64,000 nt of DNA from Flavobacterium lacustre. GTDB lineage: Bacteria > Bacteroidota > Bacteroidia > Flavobacteriales > Flavobacteriaceae. Both the position numbers and the translations under genes were made by a program. The notes below the pieces were generated by a model. That model made no database searches. It was not told the DNA's origin and was given only the letters and a program-made list of their open reading frames with translations. The stretch's first letter is position 1. Each line of letters begins with the position of its first letter. Positions 44,638 to 52,764 of the stretch are shown piece by piece. Location: NCBI RefSeq assembly GCF_027474525.2, contig NZ_CP114882.2, positions 2,666,001-2,730,000 of the forward strand. The letters run 5' to 3'.

Positions 44638-45411
44638 ATGACTAAAATAATCATAATAGGTTCCGGAAATGTAGCGCAGCATTTAATTCGAACTTTTCAG
44701 GATGCAGCTTCTTTGAATTCCAAAATTGAATTGGTTCAGGTTTTTGCCCGACAAAAAGATTCGGTTGCCCACTTGATTGATTTAGACAAAATCGCTACTA
44801 ATTTTGACGATTTATTAGAAGCCGATTTATATATCATTTCTGTTTCAGATGATGCTATTTCTAAGGTTTCATCGCAATTACCGTTTAATAATAGATTAGT
44901 CGTTCATACCTCAGGAAGTGTTGCTTTAGATGCATTAGACACTAAAAACAGAAAAGGTGTTTTTTATCCTTTACAAACTTTTTCGAAAGATAAAATGGTT
45001 GATTTTAAAGTAATCCCCATTTGCTTGGAAAGCGAAAATGCAACCGATTTTCAATTGCTGGAAAAGGTTGCAAAAACGATTTCTGAAAAAGTTTTCGCCA
45101 TCAATTCAGAGCAACGAAAAGCACTTCATGTTGCAGCCGTTTTTGTCAATAATTTTGTGAATCATTTGTACCAGATAGGACATTCTATATGCACCGAAAA
45201 TCAAGTTCCATTTGAAATTCTGAAACCATTAATTCAAGAAACTGCCGAAAAAATTAATACGCTTACTCCCGAAGAAGCACAAACGGGGCCGGCAAAACGA
45301 CATGACAGTAAAACTATTGCAGCACATGAATTATTTTTGACAAATAAAAATCAATCTACTATTTATAAAATCCTAACACAATCAATACAAGATAATGGCA
45401 AAAAGTTATAA
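44638..45411 (+). CDS. Rossmann-like / DUF2520 domain protein
   Basis: A 257-residue cytoplasmic protein. An N-terminal NAD(P)-binding-like Rossmann domain (IIIGSGNVAQHLIRTF, with VVHTSGSVALD downstream) is joined to a helical C-terminal DUF2520 domain (about 120-250, with AAVFVNNFVNHLY and TGPAKRHD). The fold resembles 6-phosphogluconate dehydrogenase/pyrroline-carboxylate reductase relatives; the substrate is unknown. It overlaps the KdsC-like gene by 17 bases and starts a five-gene rightward run with it, the prenyltransferase, Maf and MscS genes. Confidence 0.85.
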   Translation: MTKIIIIGSGNVAQHLIRTFQDAASLNSKIELVQVFARQKDSVAHLIDLDKIATNFDDLLEADLYIISVSDDAISKVSSQLPFNNRLVVHTSGSVALDALDTKNRKGVFYPLQTFSKDKMVDFKVIPICLESENATDFQLLEKVAKTISEKVFAINSEQRKALHVAAVFVNNFVNHLYQIGHSICTENQVPFEILKPLIQETAEKINTLTPEEAQTGPAKRHDSKTIAAHELFLTNKNQSTIYKILTQSIQDNGKKL

Positions 45412-45922
45412 AGAAATAATGAATGATATTACTACGTTTGTTTTTGACGTAGATGGTGTACTTACAGACAGTTCGGTTTTTGTTACCAATGAAGGAGAAA
45501 TTTTAAGAACTATGAATATTCGTGACGGTTATGCCATGAAAGCAGCTGTAGAAAGCGGGTATAATGTGTGTATTATTTCGGGCGGAAGTAATGAAGGTGT
45601 CCGAGTGAGACTTCGAAATTTAGGAATTACAGATATTCATTTAGGTACTCCAAATAAAGTAGAAACTTTTGACGAATACACTGATGTATATAACATTAAC
45701 CCGGAGCATGTTTTGTATATGGGCGATGATATTCCGGATTATCACGTGATGAAATTAGTAGGATTACCAACCTGTCCTCAGGATGCTAGTCCAGAAATTA
45801 AAGCAATTTCTACTTACATTTCGCATAAAAACGGAGGAAAAGGTGCTGCTCGTGATGTTATAGAACAAGTGATGAAAGTACAAGGAAAATGGATGGCTCA
45901 TTTTGATGGTAAACTTGATTAG
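45395..45922 (+). CDS. KdsC-like HAD phosphatase
   Basis: A 175-residue HAD-superfamily hydrolase without a cap domain, of the 3-deoxy-D-manno-octulosonate 8-phosphate phosphatase (KdsC) type. Motif I is FVFDVDGVLTDS, motif II lies at IISGGSN and motif IV is MGDDIPDYHVM. The tetrameric KdsC-like form would act in Kdo synthesis for lipopolysaccharide; other C0-HAD phosphatases are possible. Its start lies inside the upstream gene. Overlap and spacing suggest coupled translation. Confidence 0.88.
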   Translation: MAKSYKEIMNDITTFVFDVDGVLTDSSVFVTNEGEILRTMNIRDGYAMKAAVESGYNVCIISGGSNEGVRVRLRNLGITDIHLGTPNKVETFDEYTDVYNINPEHVLYMGDDIPDYHVMKLVGLPTCPQDASPEIKAISTYISHKNGGKGAARDVIEQVMKVQGKWMAHFDGKLD

Positions 45923-45970
45923 TCTTCAAGTTTACGGATATCGTTTTAGCTTATAATTTACAATAAAGAA

Positions 45971-46891
45971 ATGAATTTTTTAAAATTAATACGATATCCC
46001 AATTTACTCCTACTGGCGTTTATGCAGCTCATTTTTCGGTATGGTTTTTTGAAATTACAAAATATACCTTTAGCATTAAATGACTGGCAATACGGATTAT
46101 TAGTCTTATCTACTGTTTTAATAGCTGCCGGAGGTTACGTTATCAACAATATTTTTGACCAAGACACTGACAATGACAATAAACCCAATAATGTAATTGT
46201 TGGCAAAAGTATTTCGGAAACAAATGCCTATTCTATTTATGTAGCATTAAATATTGTGGGCGTTTCAATTGGTTTTTATTTGTCGAATGTGATTGCTAAA
46301 CCGGGCTTTGCTTCTCTCTTTATTTTGATTGCCGCAACGCTTTATTTTTATGCAGTAAACTGGAAACAAATGCTGCTTATAGGTAATTTTATTGTCGCTT
46401 TATTACTTTCATTCAGTGTAATTATTATTGGCATTTTTGATTTGTTTCCTGTTGTAAATCAAAGTAATCAACCGCTGATGGCGAATCTTTTTTCGATACT
46501 TATTGATTATGCAGTTTTTGCTTTCATGATTAATTTTATCAGAGAAATAGTTAAAGATTTAGAAGATGTAAATGGAGATTATAATCAAGGAATGAGAACT
46601 TTGCCAATTATACTTGGAATTTCGAGAACGGCTAAAGTTGTTTCTATATTGAGTTTCATTCCTGTATGTGCAATTCTTTTGTATATTAATAATTACCTTA
46701 TGCCGTTGTTGTTTGTTACGATTTATCTGTTACTTTTTGTAGTGGGGCCACTACTCTATTTTAGTTTAAAAATTTGGTCTGCTAGCTCACAAAAACAGTT
46801 TCATGTTTTGAGTTCACTGTTAAAATGGATTCTGTTGTTTGGTATCCTTTCAATTCTTGTTATTAGTTTAAATATGATGTACAATGCTTAA
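45971..46891 (+). CDS. UbiA-family prenyltransferase (geranylgeranylglycerol-phosphate type)
   Basis: A 306-residue membrane enzyme with about nine helices. The first Asp-rich motif is in NNIFDQDTDNDNKPNN (about 64-79) and the second in IVKDLEDVNGDYNQG (about 194-208), both for Mg2+-prenyl diphosphate. Bacteroidota members are usually named geranylgeranylglycerol-phosphate geranylgeranyltransferase after the archaeal ether-lipid enzyme; the real acceptor in Flavobacteria is not known to me. It overlaps the Maf gene by 8 bases. Confidence 0.85.
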   Translation: MNFLKLIRYPNLLLLAFMQLIFRYGFLKLQNIPLALNDWQYGLLVLSTVLIAAGGYVINNIFDQDTDNDNKPNNVIVGKSISETNAYSIYVALNIVGVSIGFYLSNVIAKPGFASLFILIAATLYFYAVNWKQMLLIGNFIVALLLSFSVIIIGIFDLFPVVNQSNQPLMANLFSILIDYAVFAFMINFIREIVKDLEDVNGDYNQGMRTLPIILGISRTAKVVSILSFIPVCAILLYINNYLMPLLFVTIYLLLFVVGPLLYFSLKIWSASSQKQFHVLSSLLKWILLFGILSILVISLNMMYNA

Positions 46892-47468
46892 AAATAAATT
46901 AGAAAAATACACTTTAATTCTGGCTTCGGGTTCACCAAGACGCCAACAATTCTTTAAAGATTTAGACTTAGATTTTGAAATCAGGTTGAAAGAAATTGAA
47001 GAGATTTATCCTCCTGAATTGAAAGCGGCCGAAATCACCAACTATTTAGCAGCGCTGAAAGCAAGTGCTTTTGAAGGAGAATTAAAACCCAACGAAATTC
47101 TTATCACCAGCGATACAATTGTCTGGCATAATGAAACTGCATTGGGAAAACCAAAAGACGAAGAAGATGCTTTTGCAATACTCAAATCGCTTTCAAATGC
47201 CACTCACGAAGTGATTACATCGGTCTGTTTCAAAACCCAGGAAAAAACAGATTTGATTTACGAAATTACAAAAGTGACTTTCAATATATTGACAGACGAA
47301 GCAATTCACTATTATCTAAAAAACTACAAGCCCTTTGATAAAGCAGGTTCCTACGGTATTCAGGAATGGATTGGCTTCATTGGAGTTTCAAAAATCGAAG
47401 GTTCATATGCTAATGTTATGGGAATGCCAACGGACAAAGTCTATGAATATTTAAGTAAATTAGCCTAA
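46884..47468 (+). CDS. Maf-family nucleoside triphosphate pyrophosphatase
   Basis: A 194-residue cytoplasmic house-cleaning enzyme that hydrolyses non-canonical or dTTP/UTP-type nucleotides to monophosphates. The signatures are LASGSPRRQQF (residues 13-23), ITSDTIVWH (about 73) and FDKAGSYGIQEW with INxGS-like KIEGSYANVMGMP. The motif DKAGSYGIQ fits the dTTP/UTP pyrophosphatase (YhdE) subclass better than the m7GTP one. Overlaps the prenyltransferase gene and precedes the channel gene by 11 bases. Confidence 0.92.
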   Translation: MLKNKLEKYTLILASGSPRRQQFFKDLDLDFEIRLKEIEEIYPPELKAAEITNYLAALKASAFEGELKPNEILITSDTIVWHNETALGKPKDEEDAFAILKSLSNATHEVITSVCFKTQEKTDLIYEITKVTFNILTDEAIHYYLKNYKPFDKAGSYGIQEWIGFIGVSKIEGSYANVMGMPTDKVYEYLSKLA

Positions 47469-47479
47469 AAATGTAATGT

Positions 47480-48010
47480 ATGACTTTTTTCAACGAGTTT
47501 ACCCGAGAAATAATTGGCACCGGAATTCTTTTTGTTTTGTTAATTTCATTGCGAATTATCACTACAAAAGTGGTAAAAAAATATGCGAAATCAAGTCAAA
47601 TTATTGAGCATCGGACGAATCTGGTCATCAAATACATTCATTTATTAATTAACATTCTGGCGGTAATTGCATTGATTACCATTTGGGGCGTTGAACCTAA
47701 TGATATTTTTATTGCTCTTTCCTCGATAGCAACTGTTGTTGGTGTAGCCATGTTTGCACAATGGTCTATTTTGAGCAATATTACCTCCGGAATTATTTTG
47801 TTTTTTTCATTTCCATTCAAAATTGGTGATATCATTCGTATTCACGATAAAGATTTTCCTATCGAAGCCGAAATTAAAGACATCAGTGCGTTTCATGTTT
47901 ACCTGAAAACCAAAGATGGCGAAAAGATTATTTATCCAAATAATTTGCTGCTGCAAAAAGGAATTTCAATTTTAGAAAATTATTATGAGGATAAAGAATT
48001 TGTAGATTAA
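47480..48010 (+). CDS. Small mechanosensitive channel (MscS family)
   Basis: A 176-residue MscS-type channel with three helices. The pore-lining segment is ALSSIATVVGVAMFAQWSILSN, cut here to 20 in use, followed by SGIILFFSFPFKIGDIIRI, the hinge into the beta domain. The C-terminal part is very short, ending soon after the beta domain (YPNNLLLQKG), so the usual alpha/beta vestibule is missing. This minimal form is seen in Bacteroidota. It likely releases solutes on hypo-osmotic shock. It closes the run of tightly packed genes beginning at 44638. Confidence 0.88.
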   Translation: MTFFNEFTREIIGTGILFVLLISLRIITTKVVKKYAKSSQIIEHRTNLVIKYIHLLINILAVIALITIWGVEPNDIFIALSSIATVVGVAMFAQWSILSNITSGIILFFSFPFKIGDIIRIHDKDFPIEAEIKDISAFHVYLKTKDGEKIIYPNNLLLQKGISILENYYEDKEFVD

Positions 48011-48168
48011 AGCTTTAATTCATTGTGAAGCTTTACTATGAAGTGTAAATTTTATAACATTTAGATAGAAATCTATAAGGTTTTAGAGTTTTAAAACAAG
48101 ATTTTTGTTGATTAGACTAACAATGATTTAATTCTAATAATTGAGTGTCTTTTCTAAAACAAAAAAAT

Positions 48169-49365
48169 ATGAATCCGATTATAAAAATCCCTTTTTATGC
48201 CAAAATAACCCTTATTTTATTGGGTTTAATAAGTATCACTTATATACTTTTCATTGGTCAGAATATTATTGTTCCTGTAGTGATGTCATTTTTGTTTGCC
48301 ATTTTATTAGAGCCAATAGTTGCTTTTTTAAAATCAAAATTACATTTTCCGCATGTTTTGGGAGTCATTATAACAGTGCTGATTTTTGTATTGGTCATTT
48401 TGAGTTTGTTCATTTTTCTCTCTTTTAAAATTAGTGATATTATTGAAGATTTTGATAAAATAGAACGAAATCTGAATATTCATCTCAATAATATTCAACG
48501 ATTTGTGCGCGACAATTTTCATTTAAGTTCTAGAGAACAAAAAGAATATTTAGATAGCGCTACCGAAGATTCCATGGAAAAAGGAAAGGAAATTATAGGA
48601 ACCACTTTGCTGTCGTTTACAGATACTATTTTAAATATTACTTTAATACCTATTTATACTTTTCTGATTCTTTTGTACAAAACACATTTTATGTTGTTTT
48701 TATCCAAATTGTTTAAAAAAGAGTCTCATCCTAAACTTCGTGAGATTTTAAATCAAATTAAAGTAGCTGTAAAAAGTTACATTGTGGGTTTGATTATAGA
48801 AATGATTGTAGTTTCTATTTTAACCACTTTGGGATTTATGATAATTGGCTTAAAATATGCCATTTTGCTAGGTATTATTACCGGAATTCTAAACCTTATT
48901 CCGTACATAGGCATACTGTTTGCTGGGATTTTGAGTATTGTTGCCTCGCTGACAGGATCTCCTGATTTATCAATCATTATTGGCGTAATTGTTGTGAGTA
49001 TTATTGTTCAGTTGATTGATAATAATATTTTGGTGCCTATGATTGTCAGCTCAAAAGTAGAAATAAACGCTTTTGTATCTATCATAGGAATTATAATTGG
49101 TGGTGCAATTGCAGGAGTTTCCGGAATGTTTCTGGCCATTCCTGTTTTAGCTATTTTAAAAGTGATTTTTGATAGAATTGAATCTTTAGAAGCATGGGGA
49201 TATTTGATGGGAGATCATTTGCCAAAAACATATACTTGGCGCAACATAAAACTACCGCTTTTTGATTCAAAAACAGAAACAAAAAACATTTTGATAAAAA
49301 CAGATATAACAGTTCCTGTATTTACGGAAACCACTACTGAAACGGATATAAATAAGAAGGAATGA
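48169..49365 (+). CDS. AI-2E family (PerM-type) transporter
   Basis: A 398-residue membrane protein of the AI-2E/PerM family, with two N-terminal helices, a hydrophilic segment (about 95-145) and five to six C-terminal helices. The C-terminal half carries GLKYAILLGIITGILNLIPY (Gly-Leu-x-Asn-Leu-Ile-Pro) and DNNILVPMIVSSKVEINAFV, the family's core. Members are involved in export of autoinducer-2 or, in other cases, Na+/H+ antiport; the substrate is open. A GTG at 48145 is also in frame, but the ATG at 48169 is preceded by an A-rich leader typical here and was chosen. Confidence 0.87.
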   Translation: MNPIIKIPFYAKITLILLGLISITYILFIGQNIIVPVVMSFLFAILLEPIVAFLKSKLHFPHVLGVIITVLIFVLVILSLFIFLSFKISDIIEDFDKIERNLNIHLNNIQRFVRDNFHLSSREQKEYLDSATEDSMEKGKEIIGTTLLSFTDTILNITLIPIYTFLILLYKTHFMLFLSKLFKKESHPKLREILNQIKVAVKSYIVGLIIEMIVVSILTTLGFMIIGLKYAILLGIITGILNLIPYIGILFAGILSIVASLTGSPDLSIIIGVIVVSIIVQLIDNNILVPMIVSSKVEINAFVSIIGIIIGGAIAGVSGMFLAIPVLAILKVIFDRIESLEAWGYLMGDHLPKTYTWRNIKLPLFDSKTETKNILIKTDITVPVFTETTTETDINKKE

Positions 49366-49445
49366 AATACTGATTTAAAATTTATATAATTATTTAATAG
49401 TTGAAAAATCCCCAAAAAAGAAACTATTAAATTATTGTCGTTATA

Positions 49446-51287
49446 ATGAAAATTAATTTTTTTCAAATGTCTCAAAAACAAAAATTGCTCCTTTTTCTGC
49501 TGGTATTCAGCTATTGTCCCCTTTCTTTTTCACAAGTAGGTCAGGCAAAAGAGGATTCTTCTGCGGTATACAAAGACATTCAAACCTATTCTAAAAAAAA
49601 TAAATTTACCAAGCTGCTTCACAAATTAATCTTTGAACCGGTTAATGTAAAAATAAAAAAGAAAAGAGTTCTTCCAAGAATCCAGCAAAAATTTGAAGGC
49701 AAAATTATTCGGAATATAACTATTGAAACACTAGATCCGTTCGGATATTCTGATAAAGATTCTAACAGGGAACCGAAAAATTGGGCTGAAAAAACCGGAA
49801 ATAGAATCCATCTTAAAACTAAAAAATTAGCTATTCGGAATTTATTGCTTTTTAGAGAAAACAAACCCTTAGATTCTTTGCTGATAAATGAATCAGAACG
49901 TTTAATCAGAAGTCAAAAATACATTCGAAGTGTAAGAATTGATCTTAAATTATCAGAAAAAAATTCGGATTCTGTTGATGTTTTTATTCGGGTAATCGAT
50001 TCTTGGAGTCTTATTCCAAAAGGCTCTGTTTCTAGTTCCAGATCTTCTTTTGAATTGAATGAAAAAAACTTCATGGGAATTGGTCACGAATTTAAAAACA
50101 AATTCACAAATCGGTTCAGTGACGGAAAAAACGCTTATAATTTAGATTATACGGTTCCTAACATCAAGAATTCCTTTATCAAAACAACATTTAAATACAA
50201 TATTGATTTAGATAATTATTTTGGTAAAAGTATCGATATAAATCGTCCTTTTTATTCGCCTTTTGCAAAATGGGCCGGCGGTATTTACTTTGATCAGCAG
50301 TTCCGAAAGGATACACTTCAGGATGTTAATCTGGTGTATGCACAACAAAATTTTAAATACAATTCTCAAGATTATTGGATTGGACATGCGTTTAGTATTT
50401 TTAAAGGAAATACCGAAAAAAACAGAACAACAAACTTGATTGTATCCGGACGTTATTTGAACATCAATTATCTCGAAAGTCCTACTATAGCCTATGATCC
50501 TGTCGATTTTTATTCTAGTGAAAAACTTTTTCTTTCAGGTATTGGTATAACTTCCAGAAAATTTATTCAAGACAAATATATATTTAGAAACGGAATTATT
50601 GAGGATGTTCCCATTGGAAAAATTTACGGAATTACCGGTGGATACCAATACAAAAATCACAAAGGAAGATTCTATTTAGGCGGTCAGGCCTCTTTTGGAA
50701 ACTATTATGACTGGGGATTTCTAAGTACTAATTTTGAAGTAGGAACTTTTTTTGATAAATCGACTACGAGTCAAACTACTTTTTCCTTTCAAATCAATTA
50801 TTTTACCCATCCGATAGAACTTGGAAAATGGAAATTAAGACAATTTATTAAACCACAAGTTATAATTGGTTTAAACCGTTTGAACGTTATAGGAGATCAA
50901 CTTACCATTAATGAAAATTATGGTATTCAAGGGTTTAATAGCGCCGTATATGGAACTAAAAAGATGATGCTTACTTTACAAACACAAGCATATTCGCCTT
51001 GGGATTTATGGGGATTTCGTTTGAATCCGTATTTTAATTATTCGATTGCCTTATTAGGAAACGACCAAATAGGCTTACTTGATAGCAAAGCATATTCAAA
51101 AATTGGAATTGGTTTAATAATTAATAATGACTTTCTGGTATTCAGCTCTTTTCAATTATCGCTTTCTTATTATCCGTCGATTCCCGGCAGCGGGCAAAAC
51201 ATTTTTAAAACAAATGCTTTCGAAACTTCTGATTTTGGTTTTCAAGATTTTGAATTAGCAAAACCTCGTACCGTAATTTTTAAATAA
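49446..51287 (+). CDS. BamA/TamA-like outer-membrane protein with one POTRA-like domain
   Basis: A 613-residue exported protein: signal peptide (MSQKQKLLLFLLVFSYCPLSFSQ region; the start may be 49446 or 49467), a charged linker, a POTRA-like domain (about 85-190, GKIIRNITIETLDPFGYS, KKLAIRNLLLFRENKPLD, SEKNSDSVDVFIRVIDSW) and a C-terminal 16-strand-type barrel. The layout is that of Omp85-type or surface-antigen barrels, but I cannot assign it to BamA (which has five POTRA domains). A role in outer-membrane protein or lipid handling is inferred only from architecture. No co-transcribed chaperone is seen; the gap downstream is 182 bases. Confidence 0.75.
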   Translation: MKINFFQMSQKQKLLLFLLVFSYCPLSFSQVGQAKEDSSAVYKDIQTYSKKNKFTKLLHKLIFEPVNVKIKKKRVLPRIQQKFEGKIIRNITIETLDPFGYSDKDSNREPKNWAEKTGNRIHLKTKKLAIRNLLLFRENKPLDSLLINESERLIRSQKYIRSVRIDLKLSEKNSDSVDVFIRVIDSWSLIPKGSVSSSRSSFELNEKNFMGIGHEFKNKFTNRFSDGKNAYNLDYTVPNIKNSFIKTTFKYNIDLDNYFGKSIDINRPFYSPFAKWAGGIYFDQQFRKDTLQDVNLVYAQQNFKYNSQDYWIGHAFSIFKGNTEKNRTTNLIVSGRYLNINYLESPTIAYDPVDFYSSEKLFLSGIGITSRKFIQDKYIFRNGIIEDVPIGKIYGITGGYQYKNHKGRFYLGGQASFGNYYDWGFLSTNFEVGTFFDKSTTSQTTFSFQINYFTHPIELGKWKLRQFIKPQVIIGLNRLNVIGDQLTINENYGIQGFNSAVYGTKKMMLTLQTQAYSPWDLWGFRLNPYFNYSIALLGNDQIGLLDSKAYSKIGIGLIINNDFLVFSSFQLSLSYYPSIPGSGQNIFKTNAFETSDFGFQDFELAKPRTVIFK

Positions 51288-51469
51288 ACAATCTTTTTGT
51301 AGATCATTATTAGGCTTGTTAAATCATCTTTTGATTTCTCTAAAATTCAAAATCATAACACATTAAATATGTGAATTTTATAACTTAAAACAATAACTAT
51401 ACAACAAATGACAGGCTATAACTTCTATCTTTACTCTAACAATAATGTTAAACTAAAACTACAAATAAG

Positions 51470-51787
51470 ATGAAAAAAGTTACCTTTTATTTAATGATGA
51501 TGGTATTGTCATTAAGTATTTTACCTACCCAAATGATGGCTAAAGAAAAAACTCCAACAGCTATTACTAATGATTCAAAAGAAGTTCCTGCAGAAGTTAA
51601 AGTACTGCTGAATCGATTAGAAGAGATTAAAACAATGGACAAATCCGAATTAAAATCTTCAGAAAAAAAAGCATTACGTAAAGAAGTTAGAGCCATTAAT
51701 GCCGAATTAAGATCTACAGGAAATGGAGTTTATTTGTCAGTTGGTGCTATCATTATTGTTATCCTTTTGTTGATTCTTTTATTATAA
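51470..51787 (+). CDS. Small exported protein with C-terminal transmembrane helix
   Basis: A 105-residue protein. A signal peptide (MKKVTFYLMMMVLSLSILPTQMMA) is followed by a charged, helical middle (PAEVKVLLNRLEEIKTMDKS, residues 40-60, and KKALRKEVRAINAELRSTGNG) and a C-terminal hydrophobic helix (LSVGAIIIVILLLILLL, 88-105). It is probably an inner-membrane protein with a periplasmic coil. I recall similar anonymous proteins in Flavobacterium genomes but no function. Own terminator at 51812-51843. Confidence 0.75.
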   Translation: MKKVTFYLMMMVLSLSILPTQMMAKEKTPTAITNDSKEVPAEVKVLLNRLEEIKTMDKSELKSSEKKALRKEVRAINAELRSTGNGVYLSVGAIIIVILLLILLL

Positions 51788-51811
51788 TCCAAGTCTACCT
51801 ACTTACCATAG

Positions 51812-51843
51812 AAAAAGAGAAGCTTCAATAACTTCTCTTTTTT
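51812..51843 (+). terminator. Terminator of the small exported protein gene
   Basis: Stem AAAAAGAGAAG / CTTCTCTTTTT with a 9-base loop and T run, 25 bases past the stop. Confidence 0.9.
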
Positions 51844-51890
51844 ATTTTAAAGAAAACCTAAAAAACCCAATTAAATGTTAATATTTTTTA

Positions 51891-51907
51891 TTGGCACAGT
51901 TGTTGAA
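51891..51907 (+). promoter_or_regulatory. Candidate sigma-54-type promoter
   Basis: TTGGCACAGTTGTTGAA matches the sigma-54 -24/-12 layout: the -24 TTGGCAC is perfect and the GG-to-G spacing is right, but the -12 reads TTGAA rather than TTGCA. It is 52 bases upstream of the ATG at 51959. No rpoN or bEBP gene is in the window. Confidence 0.45.
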
Positions 51908-51958
51908 AATACCCTTAAACAAGTGTACATGAATAATTATTAATTAAAAAAATACAAA

Positions 51959-52465
51959 ATGAAAACATTAAAATTAATCGCCGTAGGAATCACCCTTTTG
52001 GTATCCAGTTCGATAGAAGCACAAATTTCAGTAAACGTAAATATTGGTTCACCACCGGCTTGGGGACCTGCAGGATATTCATCAGTAGAATATTATTATT
52101 TACCGGATGTTCAAGCCTATTATGATGTAAGAGCAACCCAATTTATTTATTTTGGCGGAGGAAGATGGATTCGCTCCAGATATTTACCAAATCAATACCG
52201 AAACTATGATTTATATAACGGATATAAAGTAGTTTTAAATGATTATCATGGTTCAAGACCTTATTCTCATTACAAAGAACACAAAGTAAAATATTATAGA
52301 GGATATAAAGGAAGACCACAAAGAAATATAGGTAATCATAATAACCATTATAAAAACTATAACAATAATAGAAATTATGGTAACGACAATAGAAATAAAG
52401 GAAATAACGGGAATCATGGTCATAAAGAAGAAAGAGAACATGGTCGTGGACATGGGAAACATTAA
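51959..52465 (+). CDS. Small secreted Tyr/Asn/His-rich protein
   Basis: A 168-residue exported protein with signal peptide MKTLKLIAVGITLLVSSSIEA. The first half (22-100) is tyrosine-rich and resembles the Bacteroidota families with WGPAGYSSVEYYYLPDVQAY and RSRYLPNQYRNYDLYNG patterns. The second half is low-complexity, dominated by Asn, His, Gly, Arg and Lys (NNHYKNYNNNRNYGN, HGHKEEREHGRGHGKH), ending in histidines. It is a periplasmic or surface protein of unknown role; a metal- or polyanion-binding tail is possible. Preceded by a sigma-54-like promoter, which would fit stress or biofilm-type control. Confidence 0.75.
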   Translation: MKTLKLIAVGITLLVSSSIEAQISVNVNIGSPPAWGPAGYSSVEYYYLPDVQAYYDVRATQFIYFGGGRWIRSRYLPNQYRNYDLYNGYKVVLNDYHGSRPYSHYKEHKVKYYRGYKGRPQRNIGNHNNHYKNYNNNRNYGNDNRNKGNNGNHGHKEEREHGRGHGKH

Positions 52466-52488
52466 TTCCTAAACCTAATGAATTTGAA

Positions 52489-52522
52489 AAGAGAGCACCA
52501 AATAATGGTGCTCTCTTTTTTT
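52489..52522 (+). terminator. Terminator of the Tyr/His-rich protein gene
   Basis: Stem AGAGAGCACC / GGTGCTCTCT with a 7-base loop and a seven-T run. The remaining 240 bases to the PIG-L gene hold only the TATTTTTG box at 52729-52736. Confidence 0.92.
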
Positions 52523-52728
52523 ATAGCATCCTTTGAAATAATTTTAACCAATCAAATAAATAGGATTGAGTTAAAGTATTAAAAATGATTTATTCCGTTT
52601 TACACTCTTGATTATTTATTTCTTTATTTGATTCAAAAAAATGCAGTTATCCTTCTACGGTGCCATTTAAAAGAAAAATATTAACATAATGTTTTGAATT
52701 AGAGTAAATAATCCGTCCTTTTTATTAC

Positions 52729-52736
52729 TATTTTTG
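52729..52736 (+). promoter_or_regulatory. Candidate -7 element for the PIG-L operon
   Basis: TATTTTTG, a TAnnTTTG match, 28 bases upstream of the PIG-L ATG. The nearest TTTTG is too far away to be a normal -33. Confidence 0.4.
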
Positions 52737-52764
52737 AAGCTAAGACAAAACAAAAATTTACGCT

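Noticed and set aside
48145..48168. GTG start for the AI-2E transporter
   Set aside because: The in-frame ATG 24 bases later has the A-rich leader usual for this DNA and keeps the complete first helix.
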